This document shows, in pieces, positions 1 to 8,589 of a DNA stretch of 64,000 nucleotides. Within the stretch, counting starts at the first letter, position 1; each line of letters starts with the position of its first letter. The notes beneath the pieces are model-generated. The model was not told where the DNA came from. It ran no database searches and worked only from the letters and a program-made list of their open reading frames with translations. Source of the DNA: Methylobacterium sp. C25 (GTDB taxonomy: Bacteria > Pseudomonadota > Alphaproteobacteria > Rhizobiales > Beijerinckiaceae); assembly GCF_021352225.1 (NCBI RefSeq), contig NZ_JAAUVI010000005.1, forward strand, positions 214,687 to 278,686, written 5' to 3'. The translations under genes were made by a program, and so were the position numbers.

Positions 1-2
1 GG

Positions 3-416
3 ACCGGCGCGGCAGTCCGTAGGGCGGCCGCCGAGAACGGCTTGCCGAACGGGGTCATCGTCGTAGCGAGCTATGCCGCGGCCGATCCCGGCCTTGCCTC
101 GCCGGTTCGCCTCAGCTTCCAGCAGATGGAGGCCAAGGTCGCGAGCGCCTGCGGATTGTGGCCGCAGGATCTCGGCGTCAGCAGTCCTGTATCCAATCTG
201 CGTAACGAACCCTCGTGGAATCTCGGCTGTGCCACGCGCTCGAACATCGCCGCTCAGATTGCCGACCCGGTCGACCTCGTGCGCGGCCGACCCGAGGGCC
301 GCATCGACACTGTTCGGCGCACGCAGGTCATCGACAAGCTGCGACAGGGCAACGATCCGTCAACCAAATGGAACCAGGATGGGAAGAACGAAGTGAAGAG
401 CAACGTCTCGCAATAG
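3..416 (+). CDS. cpaD: CpaD, Tad pilus assembly protein (C-terminal part)
   Basis: The reading frame is open to the left edge of the window, so the start lies outside; about 137 residues are visible. CpaD is an envelope component of the Tad (type IVc) pilus machine that works with the outer-membrane secretin. The visible part carries the family pattern SACGLWPQDLG followed by NLGCATRSNIAAQIADP, with two cysteines and the conserved Ala/Asp-Pro segment. It is followed after 78 bases by cpaE on the same strand. Identification rests on this C-terminal motif and on position upstream of cpaE-cpaF-tadB-tadC. Confidence 0.88.
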   Translation, partial: TGAAVRRAAAENGLPNGVIVVASYAAADPGLASPVRLSFQQMEAKVASACGLWPQDLGVSSPVSNLRNEPSWNLGCATRSNIAAQIADPVDLVRGRPEGRIDTVRRTQVIDKLRQGNDPSTKWNQDGKNEVKSNVSQ

Positions 417-494
417 GCCCACCCATCTGGCGATCGGATCGGCCTGCGTCGTTCCGGCTATCACACGCGAGACTCCATCAACCGGAAGCGACAC

Positions 495-1739
495 ATGCCG
501 GACCCGAACGAGCCGAACGAGCGCATCATCGCCGCGGTCCCCCGGATTACCATCCAGGCCTTCTGCGAGACTGCCGAGACGGCGGCCCTCATAGAGACCA
601 CCGTCGGCGACCGGCGCATGCAGAAGGCGCATGTCCGCGTTCAGATGGGCGGCGGCGCGGCCGCGGTCGAGGCGTTCCGCCAGGCTCCGACGCCGAACGT
701 CATCGTGATCGAGATCCAGGGTCCGAAGTCGCGACCGCTCGAGTGTCTCGACGCGTTGGCCGAAGTCTGTGACCCGGGCACCAAGGTCATCATCATCGGT
801 CACGTCAACGACGTGCTGCTCTATCGCCAGTTCCTGCAACGCGGGGTCAGCGAATATCTTATGGCTCCGGTCGAGCCGTTAGGTCTGATTTCGGCGGTGT
901 CCGACTTGTTCTCGGCGCCGGGTGCGAAGCCCGTCGGCCGCACGATCGCGGTATTCGGCGCGCGCGGTGGCGCCGGCTCCTCGACGGTGGCGCATAACCT
1001 CGCCTGGACCATCGCCCGCGAGCATGGCACCGCGACGGTGATCGCCGACCTTTCCATTGCTTTTGGCACGGCGAGCCTGAACTTCAACCAGGATCCGCCG
1101 CAGGGCATTGCCGAGGCCGTATTCGCGCCGGAACGCCTCGATGCGAACCTGCTCGACCGGCTGCTGTCGAAATGCAGCGACAACCTCAGCTTGCTCTCGG
1201 CGCCGGCCACTCTCGACCGGACGGTTGACCTCTCCGAGGCCTCCTTTGACGCCCTGCTCGACCTGCTTCGGGCCGCTGTTCCTTGCATCGTGCTGGACGT
1301 TCCGCAGGGTTGGTCGGCCTGGACGCGGCGCATGCTGATCGCTGCCGACGAAATTCTCATCGTCTCGCAGCCTGACCTCGCGTCGCTGCGGAACACGAAG
1401 AACCTGCTCGCTGTCCTCGCGCAGAGCCGCCCAAACGATGCGCGCGCCAAGGTGGTGCTCAACAGCGTCGGTGTGCCGAAGCGTCCGGAGATCGCGGCCG
1501 CCGAGTTCGCCAAGGCGCTGGACCTGACCCTCAGCGCCGTACTGCCGTTCGATCCTGCCCTGTTCGGCACGGCCGCAAATAACGGCCAGATGATCGCCGA
1601 GGTACAGGCCAACGCGAAGCCGGCCGAGATCTTCGGAAGCCTCGCTGCCGCTGTAACCGGCCGCGCCGAGCTCCGCCGCAACCGCCCAAACATGCTCGAG
1701 CCGCTGTTGGCCAAGCTCTCGCGCCGCAAGGCGTCCTAG
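495..1739 (+). CDS. cpaE: CpaE/TadZ, Tad pilus localisation ATPase-like protein
   Basis: A 414-residue protein with an N-terminal receiver-like domain (about residues 18-140) and a ParA/MinD-like domain after it. CpaE/TadZ places the Tad machine at the cell pole on the cytoplasmic face. The P-loop region reads FGARGGAGSST at about residues 154-164. Both lysines of the deviant Walker A motif are missing, as is known for atypical TadZ proteins, so ATP hydrolysis is doubtful. The later segment VIADLSIAFGTASLNF matches the following strand and switch region of the fold. A GGAAG ribosome site precedes the ATG. cpaF starts 22 bases downstream. Confidence 0.9.
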   Translation: MPDPNEPNERIIAAVPRITIQAFCETAETAALIETTVGDRRMQKAHVRVQMGGGAAAVEAFRQAPTPNVIVIEIQGPKSRPLECLDALAEVCDPGTKVIIIGHVNDVLLYRQFLQRGVSEYLMAPVEPLGLISAVSDLFSAPGAKPVGRTIAVFGARGGAGSSTVAHNLAWTIAREHGTATVIADLSIAFGTASLNFNQDPPQGIAEAVFAPERLDANLLDRLLSKCSDNLSLLSAPATLDRTVDLSEASFDALLDLLRAAVPCIVLDVPQGWSAWTRRMLIAADEILIVSQPDLASLRNTKNLLAVLAQSRPNDARAKVVLNSVGVPKRPEIAAAEFAKALDLTLSAVLPFDPALFGTAANNGQMIAEVQANAKPAEIFGSLAAAVTGRAELRRNRPNMLEPLLAKLSRRKAS

Positions 1740-1761
1740 GACACTGAAGGCGCGGGACGCG

Positions 1762-3213
1762 ATGTTCGGCAGACGCACTGGCTCATCCGCAGCTCCGGCA
1801 CCGGCGCCCCTGCCGCTGCCGGGAGCGCCCCCGCGCGCGGCTGAGCCGATTGCGATACCGGCGCCCGTGGAAGCCCCGGCCCGCCAACAGGCGGCCGCCA
1901 CGCCTCCTGTGCCGCACAAGTCCGAGGACTACTTCCGCACCAAGAGCATGATCTTCGGAGCGCTGATCGAGGCGATCGACCTCGCTCAGCTCGCACGCCT
2001 CGACGGTGAGAGTGCGCGCGAAGAAATTCGCGACATCGTTTCCGAGATCATCGGCCTCAAGAACATCGTTCTGTCGATTGCCGAGCAAGAAGAACTGCTC
2101 GACGACATCTGCAATGACGTGCTCGGCTATGGGCCGCTCGAGCCGCTTCTCGCACGCGACGATATCGCGGACGTGATGGTCAACGGAGCGGATCGGACCT
2201 TCATCGAAGTCGCCGGCAAGATTCAGCTGACCTCTGTGCGCTTTCGCGACAACGCGCAGCTGATGAACATCTGCCAGCGCATCGTCAGCCAGGTTGGCCG
2301 CCGCGTCGACGAGGCCTCGCCGATCTGCGACGCCCGCCTGCCCGACGGCTCACGCGTCAACGTGATCGCTCCGCCGCTGGCCATCGACGGCCCGGCCCTC
2401 ACGATCCGAAAGTTCAAGAAGGACAAGCTGACCCTCGAACAGCTCGTCCGCTTCGGCGCGATCTCGCCGGAGGGCGCCAAGATCCTGCAGATCATCGGCA
2501 AGGTCCGCTGCAACGTCGTGATCTCCGGCGGTACCGGCTCGGGCAAGACGACGCTGCTGAACTGCCTGACGGCCTTCATCGAACTCGACGAGCGGGTCAT
2601 CACCTGCGAGGACGCTGCCGAATTGCAGCTCCAGCAGCCGCATGTCGTGCGCCTCGAGACGCGACCGCCGAACCTCGAGGGGTCTGGCGCCATCACCATG
2701 CGCGACCTCGTCAAAAACTGTCTGCGTATGCGGCCCGAGCGCATCATCGTCGGCGAGGTCCGCGGACCCGAGGCCTTCGACCTCTTACAGGCCATGAACA
2801 CCGGCCATGACGGCTCGATGGGGACGCTGCACGCCAACTCACCGCGCGAATGCCTGTCACGTATTGAATCAATGATCACGATGGGCGGCTTCTCGCTGCC
2901 CTCGCGGACGCTGCGCGAGATGATTACCGGCTCGGTCGACGTCATCATCCAGGCAATGCGCCTGCGCGACGGCTCCCGCCGCATCACCCACATCACCGAA
3001 GTGCTCGGGATGGAGGGCGACGTGATCATCACCCAAGACCTGCTCGTCTACGACATCCTCGGCGAGGACGCGAACGGCAAACTGATCGGCCGGCATCGCT
3101 CGACCGGCGTTGGGCGCCCGCGCTTCTGGGAGCGGGCCCGCTACTACGGAGAAGAGCGCGCCCTCGCCGCGGCACTCGATGCCGCTGCCGTACCTGAGGC
3201 GGCAAACGAATGA
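1762..3213 (+). CDS. cpaF: CpaF/TadA, Tad pilus assembly ATPase
   Basis: A 483-residue secretion ATPase that drives pilin polymerisation in the Tad system. A Pro/Ala-rich N-terminal tail (about residues 1-50) leads into the GspE/VirB11 core. The Walker A motif SGGTGSGKTT lies near residue 256. RIIVGEVRGPEAFDLL (Walker B) and GHDGSMGTLHANSP (His box) follow in the usual order. The length is normal for the family. The stop overlaps the tadB start by four bases (ATGA), which suggests translational coupling. No missing catalytic residue is visible. Confidence 0.96.
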   Translation: MFGRRTGSSAAPAPAPLPLPGAPPRAAEPIAIPAPVEAPARQQAAATPPVPHKSEDYFRTKSMIFGALIEAIDLAQLARLDGESAREEIRDIVSEIIGLKNIVLSIAEQEELLDDICNDVLGYGPLEPLLARDDIADVMVNGADRTFIEVAGKIQLTSVRFRDNAQLMNICQRIVSQVGRRVDEASPICDARLPDGSRVNVIAPPLAIDGPALTIRKFKKDKLTLEQLVRFGAISPEGAKILQIIGKVRCNVVISGGTGSGKTTLLNCLTAFIELDERVITCEDAAELQLQQPHVVRLETRPPNLEGSGAITMRDLVKNCLRMRPERIIVGEVRGPEAFDLLQAMNTGHDGSMGTLHANSPRECLSRIESMITMGGFSLPSRTLREMITGSVDVIIQAMRLRDGSRRITHITEVLGMEGDVIITQDLLVYDILGEDANGKLIGRHRSTGVGRPRFWERARYYGEERALAAALDAAAVPEAANE

Positions 3214-4178
3214 ACGCGGCCGGCGCCTCAATCGCTGCGGGTCTGGCGGCCGTCGCGGCCGGCGGCATCGCCTATGTGTTCCTGATGCCGCTCCTTTCCG
3301 GTGAGCGCCTTGCGGAGCAGCGTGTGAAGGCACTCGGTGCGCCGAAGTCCGCGATCGACCGGACGACCGCGATCAACCGCCGCGAACAGGTCGCCAAGAG
3401 CCTCAAGGAAATCGAGGCCAAGAAGGCCAATACGAAGATCACCCTGGAGACCCGGCTCGCCCGCGCAGGCCTCGATTGGTCGCGGAAGAAATTCTTCGTC
3501 ATCTCGGCGATCATGGGGCTCGTCATCGGCTTCGGCATGCTGATCGTGAGCGGCAACATGCTGGTGGGTCTGGGAGCCGCCTTCGCAGGCGCTTTCGGCT
3601 TGCCGCGCTGGATGCTGGGCTTCCTGCAGAAGCGGCGCATCGGCAAGTTCGTGCTCGAGCTCCCGAACGCGATCGACGTCGTCGTGCGCGGCATCCGCTC
3701 AGGCATCCCGGTGGGCGACTGTCTGCGGATCATCGCACGGGAGGCCCAGGAGCCCGTGCGCAGCGAGTTCAGGATTGCGATCGAGGCTCAGGCCCTCGGC
3801 GTGCCGATGTCGGACGCGATCCTCAAGATGTACGAGCGCGTCCCCGTCAACGACGTCAACTTCTTTGCGATCGTCATCGGCATCCAGGCGAAGTCAGGCG
3901 GTAATTTGTCTGAAGCTCTGGGCAACCTTTCCCGCGTGCTGCGCGAGCGTAAGAAGATGGTCGGCAAGGTTCAGGCGATGAGCATGGAGGCGAAAGCTTC
4001 CGCCGCGATCATTGCGTGCCTGCCATTCCTCGTTGCCATTCTTACTTATATATCTAGCCCTGATTACATCTCGTTGCTCTGGACGACGCGGGTTGGACAG
4101 CTGTCGTTGCTTGGATCGGCTATCTGGATGTCGATCGGTGTCTTCTCGATGAAGAAGATGATCAATTTCGATATTTGA
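3210..4178 (+). CDS. tadB: TadB, Tad pilus inner-membrane platform protein
   Basis: A 322-residue membrane protein of the type II secretion F (GspF-like) family. It forms the inner-membrane platform of the Tad machine together with TadC. An N-terminal membrane helix (AGLAAVAAGGIAYVFLMPLL) is followed by a Lys/Arg-rich loop, a helix pair at about residues 100-140, the cytoplasmic T2SSF domain with the VRGIRSGIPVGDCLRII segment, and C-terminal helices. It is coupled to cpaF by an ATGA overlap and is followed by tadC after 75 bases. Confidence 0.93.
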   Translation: MNAAGASIAAGLAAVAAGGIAYVFLMPLLSGERLAEQRVKALGAPKSAIDRTTAINRREQVAKSLKEIEAKKANTKITLETRLARAGLDWSRKKFFVISAIMGLVIGFGMLIVSGNMLVGLGAAFAGAFGLPRWMLGFLQKRRIGKFVLELPNAIDVVVRGIRSGIPVGDCLRIIAREAQEPVRSEFRIAIEAQALGVPMSDAILKMYERVPVNDVNFFAIVIGIQAKSGGNLSEALGNLSRVLRERKKMVGKVQAMSMEAKASAAIIACLPFLVAILTYISSPDYISLLWTTRVGQLSLLGSAIWMSIGVFSMKKMINFDI

Positions 4179-4253
4179 GCTGCCCCGCCTGCCGGATCGC
4201 GAGCGGCATGACCACCAGTCCGACGAGGTCGGCGCGCCCAGGACTTGTGACGG

Positions 4254-5222
4254 ATGAACGCTTCCTTCCTCGACACTCTGACCGATCCGAAGCTTGGGGC
4301 CATGGTGCTGACTGGCCTCGCCGTGGCGGCCACGGCCTTCGCGCTGGTTCAGCCGCTGCTCGAGCCGGACAGGCTCGGCAAGCGCATGAAGCTCGTCAGC
4401 GATGAGCGCGAGCAGTTGCGTCAGCGCGAGCGCGAGAAGCTCGCCACCAAGTCGACGCTGCGCACTGAACCGAAGGCGTACATGAAAAACGTCGTCGAGC
4501 GGTTCAACCTCGGCAGTTGGCTCGGGACGGACACATCGAAGAAAAAGCTCGTGATGGCAGGCTATCGCGGCCAGGGGGCCGAGACCGCCTTTCTATTTTT
4601 CCGCCTGGTTTCGCCGGCTGCTATGGCCGTGGCCTCCACGGTCTACCTGTTCGTGCTCGACGTGCTGGACCAGCCAGTCATGATCAAGTTGGCGATCGTG
4701 ATCGCGGCGACTTTCGTCGGAATCAAGCTGCCCGAGCTGTTCCTGACCAATCTGATCGGCAAGCGCCAGGCAGAGATTAGGCGCGCCTGGCCGGATGCCC
4801 TCGACCTCGCCCTGATCTGCGTCGAATCGGGCATGGCGGTCGAAAACGCCTTCCGTCGCGTCGGTATCGAGATCGCGGCGCAATCCCTGGTGCTCGCCGA
4901 GGAACTCGCCCTGACGGTGGCCGAGCTGTCGTTCCTTCCGGATCGGCGCTTGGCTTACGAGAATATGGGTAACCGGATCGGGCTCGAAGGAGTGAGGGCC
5001 GTCGCGACGGCGTTGATCCAGGCCGAGCGCTACGGCACGCCGGTGGGGCAGGCCCTGCGCGTTCTGGCGCAAGAGAGCCGGGACCAACGCCTGACGGCGG
5101 CCGAGAAGAAGGCTGCCGCGCTGCCCCCGAAGCTGACGGTGCCGATGATTCTGTTCTTCTTGCCGGTGCTGTTCGTGGTGATCCTGATGCCGGCGAGCAT
5201 CCAGGTCTTCGGCTACAAGTGA
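4254..5222 (+). CDS. tadC: TadC, Tad pilus inner-membrane platform protein
   Basis: A 322-residue T2SSF-family protein, the partner of TadB. It has an N-terminal helix, a charged cytoplasmic stretch, two helices around residues 115-165, the T2SSF domain (WPDALDLALICVESGMAVE, a TadC hallmark) and a final hydrophobic helix (PMILFFLPVLFVVILMPASI). It ends the + strand Tad run. A 7-bp hairpin lies just downstream, between it and the convergent TadD-like gene. Confidence 0.93.
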   Translation: MNASFLDTLTDPKLGAMVLTGLAVAATAFALVQPLLEPDRLGKRMKLVSDEREQLRQREREKLATKSTLRTEPKAYMKNVVERFNLGSWLGTDTSKKKLVMAGYRGQGAETAFLFFRLVSPAAMAVASTVYLFVLDVLDQPVMIKLAIVIAATFVGIKLPELFLTNLIGKRQAEIRRAWPDALDLALICVESGMAVENAFRRVGIEIAAQSLVLAEELALTVAELSFLPDRRLAYENMGNRIGLEGVRAVATALIQAERYGTPVGQALRVLAQESRDQRLTAAEKKAAALPPKLTVPMILFFLPVLFVVILMPASIQVFGYK

Positions 5223-5247
5223 CTTGAAGCCGAGTACGGCAGCGCCG

Positions 5248-5268
5248 AGGCCGGGAACGCTCCGGCCT
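5248..5268. terminator. Hairpin between convergent tadC and tadD-like genes
   Basis: AGGCCGG and CCGGCCT form a perfect 7-bp stem around a 7-base loop in the 67-base gap between two converging genes. There is no clear T-run on either side. It may act as a weak two-way terminator or an mRNA 3' end stabiliser; this is inferred from position. Confidence 0.35.
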
Positions 5269-5289
5269 GGAATAGCTGATACTGTCCGA

Positions 5290-6126
5290 TCAGCCGCGCG
5301 GTGCGGCGATCGGTGCTCTCGGCAACTCGCGGCTGAGCGTCTGATCGGGTTTTGCGCTCGCCTGGCGCGCTGCGACCGAACGAAGCGACGCGACGTTGGC
5401 CGCCGCCGCCTCGGGGGTGAGATCCTGGCGAAGCACCGTTTCCGCCTCGTCGAACCGACCCTTCAGTCCGAGCGCCAGAGCCAAATTCTGGCGAACGCGG
5501 GCGTCGGCGCGCGGTTGCGCACTCGCTAGCCGCAGCGTCGCCTCCGCCTGGTCGAGCTGTCGCCCGAGCAGGTAGGATAGTCCGAGATTCGACAGCACGG
5601 TCGGCTCGTTCGGCACGATCTTGAGGGCCGCCTCGTAGAACCCCTGCGCGCTGGCATGATCGCCGAGCTGGTCGGCGACGGTTCCCTGCGCCGAGAGGAC
5701 ACGCCAGTCTGGTTGGGCAGGTGTGTGAGCGTTCTGAAGGACCTCGGCGGCTTCAGCGAACCTGCCGGCGTCGGCGAGGCTCTTGCCGTAGGCGGCCAGC
5801 ACGGCCCGGTTCTTCGGATTGCGCAGGGCAGTCTGCTGAAGGACGGCGACCGCCTGCGTGCGTTGGTTCGTGGCGCGCAGCACCGAGGCATAGCGCATCG
5901 CGACGCCAATATCGGTGGGATCGGCGGTGTATTTCGCGCCCAGCTCATCGATCTCCCCGCGCGTGGCGGCACGCGGCGCGGACCCACTGCCGATGGAGCT
6001 CGTGGTCTCGGGCGAGCGCGACTGACATCCGGCTGCGAGAGCCGCGAGGAGCACTGCAGCGCCGAGCGACCGCCCTGCCCTGCCGAAAGATGAGAGGGCG
6101 CGAGGTCTCGAAGCCGCCGCACGCAT
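5290..6126 (-). CDS. tadD: TadD-like tetratricopeptide-repeat lipoprotein
   Basis: A 278-residue lipoprotein with tetratricopeptide repeats. The start at 6126 is chosen because GGAGCGGAAC stands just before the ATG and a typical lipoprotein signal follows (LGAAVLLAALAAGCQS, with the lipobox cysteine near residue 33). TPR units run from about residue 60 to 225 (for example AVAVLQQTALRNPKNRAVLA and AQGFYEAALKIVPNEPTVLS). TadD proteins are periplasmic or outer-membrane TPR lipoproteins needed for Tad pilus assembly. The gene converges on tadC, which fits. A longer frame upstream has no ribosome site and would spoil the signal peptide. Confidence 0.82.
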   Translation of the reverse strand: MRAAASRPRALSSFGRAGRSLGAAVLLAALAAGCQSRSPETTSSIGSGSAPRAATRGEIDELGAKYTADPTDIGVAMRYASVLRATNQRTQAVAVLQQTALRNPKNRAVLAAYGKSLADAGRFAEAAEVLQNAHTPAQPDWRVLSAQGTVADQLGDHASAQGFYEAALKIVPNEPTVLSNLGLSYLLGRQLDQAEATLRLASAQPRADARVRQNLALALGLKGRFDEAETVLRQDLTPEAAAANVASLRSVAARQASAKPDQTLSRELPRAPIAAPRG

Positions 6127-6260
6127 GTTCCGCTCCAAATGACCATCGGTCACGGCATCGCCGTCCCGGGCCTTTGGTGATAGGCCGTTAACCCTAACGG
6201 CCCGTAAATCGGCCCCGGCACCCCCAGCAAACCAGTTTTCCTCCTCCCCCATCAGAGCCG

Positions 6261-7652
6261 ATGCAAACTGACCTTCTCGATCTCCTTCCCGCCACCAGCG
6301 ACGCGATCCCGATCCGTTGCATCGATCCGGCCGAATGGAACAGCGTCGAGGCCGTCCTGACCCCCATCCAGCGCGCCTATGTCGAGACGACCGGCTTCAT
6401 GCCGAAGGCCGGGCGTCTGTGCCTGCTGCCGAACGCCGAGGGTCGGCTGGAGCGCGTGCTGTTCGGGCTCGGTGACACGACAGCTGCCGCCTATGATCGC
6501 TTCACGGCCGGCCGGCTCGTCGGGCTGTTGCCAGAAGGGCGCTACCGCTTCGAGGAAGGTGGCGTCGACCTGGCCGAAGCCACGCTGGCCTGGTTGCTCT
6601 CGAGCTATCGCTTCGGCCGCTACAAGGCCTCGCCGGCAAAACTGCCAGCTTTGGCAGCGCCCGAGACGATCGATGCAGACGCGGTGCTGCGCATCGCCCG
6701 CGCCGTTGCCGCGGGGCGCGATCTGGTCAACACGCCCTCCAATGATCTCGGCCCGGCCGAGATCGAGGCTGCCGCGCGTGCGCTCGCCGATCGCTTCGGT
6801 GCCGCGATCAGCGTGACCAGCGGTGAGGAGCTGGAGCGGGAATTCCCGCTGGTCCATGCCGTCGGCAAGGCCTCGACGCGGCCTCCCCAGCTGATCGACC
6901 TGACATGGGGACCGGCCGACGCGCCACGCGTCACGCTGGTCGGCAAAGGTGTCGTGTTCGATACCGGTGGCCTCGACATCAAGCCGTCGAGCGGCATGCT
7001 TCTCATGAAGAAGGACATGGGCGGTTCGGCCGCGGCGCTCAGCGCTGCCGAGATGGTGATGGGTTCGGGCCTGAACCTCCGTTTGCGCCTCATTATCCCA
7101 ACGGTCGAGAACGCGATCGCTGGCAACGCTTTCCGTCCCGGCGACATTCTGCGCGCCCGCTCGGGCCTGACGGTCGAGATCGGTAATACCGATGCGGAGG
7201 GCCGGCTGATCCTGGCGGATGCCCTCACGCTCGCGGAAGCGGAGAGACCGGACCTGATCATCGACTTCGCGACTTTGACGGGGGCAGCCCGCACAGCCCT
7301 CGGACCGGATCTGCCGGCCTATTTCACCGAAGACGACGCCCTGGCGAGCGCGGTTGACGAAGCCGGCCGCGCCGCAATCGATCCGGTCTGGCGCCTGCCG
7401 CTCCACGCGCCCTATGCCAGCCTGCTGGATTCGAAGGTCGCCGATCTCAACAATGTGTCGGGCGGCCCTTTCGCTGGGGCGATCACCGCGGCGCTCTTCC
7501 TCCGCCGCTTCGCGTCGAAAACGAAACGGCATCTGCATTTCGATCTCTACGGCTGGAACCCGTCGACGAAGCCGGGCCGGCCGGAAGGCGGCGAGGTCCA
7601 GACGGCGCGCCTCGTCCACCAACTGCTCAAGACGCTCTACCCGGCTGCCTGA
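6261..7652 (+). CDS. M17 leucyl aminopeptidase family protein
   Basis: A 463-residue cytosolic metallo-aminopeptidase of family M17, which releases N-terminal residues from peptides using two metal ions. The signature NTDAEGRLILADAL lies around residue 311. VGKGVVFDTGGLDIKPSSGM and LMKKDMGGSAA supply further metal and catalytic residues. NTPSNDLGPAEI marks the end of the N-terminal domain. The length is slightly shorter than E. coli PepA. It is divergent from the TadD-like gene, with 134 bases between the starts. The exact subfamily (PepA or PepB type) is not settled here. Confidence 0.92.
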   Translation: MQTDLLDLLPATSDAIPIRCIDPAEWNSVEAVLTPIQRAYVETTGFMPKAGRLCLLPNAEGRLERVLFGLGDTTAAAYDRFTAGRLVGLLPEGRYRFEEGGVDLAEATLAWLLSSYRFGRYKASPAKLPALAAPETIDADAVLRIARAVAAGRDLVNTPSNDLGPAEIEAAARALADRFGAAISVTSGEELEREFPLVHAVGKASTRPPQLIDLTWGPADAPRVTLVGKGVVFDTGGLDIKPSSGMLLMKKDMGGSAAALSAAEMVMGSGLNLRLRLIIPTVENAIAGNAFRPGDILRARSGLTVEIGNTDAEGRLILADALTLAEAERPDLIIDFATLTGAARTALGPDLPAYFTEDDALASAVDEAGRAAIDPVWRLPLHAPYASLLDSKVADLNNVSGGPFAGAITAALFLRRFASKTKRHLHFDLYGWNPSTKPGRPEGGEVQTARLVHQLLKTLYPAA

Positions 7653-7668
7653 AGCTGCCGCAGGCCGT

Positions 7669-8589
7669 TCAGGCGAGGCCCAGCGCTTCCTTCTCGGCGG
7701 CATAGGCCTCACGCACCGGCTCGGCACCATAGAGACGCTCCAGGCGACGCACGGTGAAATGCGCACGCGCCATCGCCTGGAAGTGGTTCATGAAGGCGGT
7801 GTTGACCGCAGCGCCGCCGAAGGCACCGAGCACCGGAACGGCCTGCGCAGCGAGCTTCTGCGAGACGACGATTCCGAAGCGTGCCGCGATCTGCGAGGCG
7901 AAGCGGATCAGCGCGGGCGCGGAGGAATCGAGGACCGAGCGATGGGCGGCGTATTTCGCGGCCTCGGCCATGGTTTTGGCGAGCGCGGCGCGCACGGCGA
8001 AGTAGCCGCTCTCGGACAATGCCGTGTCTGCGCCGCTCTTGCCGCCGAGCGCGAAGACCTCGACGCAGGCCAGCGCATTCTCGGGATCGCTCAGGTCCTC
8101 GCCCTCTTCGCGGGCGATTTCCGCGATCGAGCGCAGCATCAAGGTCGTCGAGACCGGCAGCTCGACGGCGAGCGACGCGAGCCCGAAGGCTCCGCCGACC
8201 GCGCCCGACAGAGCGGCCATGGCCTTGTGCTTCGAGTCGCTCGACGGGAACAGGCGCCCAAGCCGATTGCCGGGTTCCTCGGTCACCGTCTCGACCTCGG
8301 AGCCCGCCGGGGTCACGGCCTTGTGCGGCAGCGTCGCCAGGGCGACGCGAAGGGCTGCCCGCATCGCCCCTTCCGCCGAGCGTGCGACGACGTCCGTCAC
8401 CGGCGCGGGAAGCGAGCGGCCGATGATGTCGAGGGGCGCGCCGGCCGCTGCCGAGAGCCGAGAAGCCAGACTCGGCTTCTCGAGGACAGCGACCGCGCGG
8501 CGCAGCGCCGCCAGATCCTCGTCACTGAGCGACGCGAATGGCGCGACGCGGACCGGAAGGATTTCGCTGGCCGGGGTGATCTCGTTCAC
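7669..8589 (-). CDS. EcsC family protein
   Basis: A 306-residue protein of the EcsC family, whose founder lies in the Bacillus Ecs ABC-transporter operon and whose biochemical role is not established. The core segment from about residue 110 (AMAALSGAVGGAFGLASLAVELPVS, then TTLMLRSIAEIAREEG and the CVEVFALGG region) is typical, with amphipathic or membrane-touching helices. The GTG start overlaps the ampG stop in a GTGA arrangement, so the two are very probably translated together. An upstream in-frame extension is shadow coding inside ampG. Confidence 0.8.
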   Translation of the reverse strand: MNEITPASEILPVRVAPFASLSDEDLAALRRAVAVLEKPSLASRLSAAAGAPLDIIGRSLPAPVTDVVARSAEGAMRAALRVALATLPHKAVTPAGSEVETVTEEPGNRLGRLFPSSDSKHKAMAALSGAVGGAFGLASLAVELPVSTTLMLRSIAEIAREEGEDLSDPENALACVEVFALGGKSGADTALSESGYFAVRAALAKTMAEAAKYAAHRSVLDSSAPALIRFASQIAARFGIVVSQKLAAQAVPVLGAFGGAAVNTAFMNHFQAMARAHFTVRRLERLYGAEPVREAYAAEKEALGLA

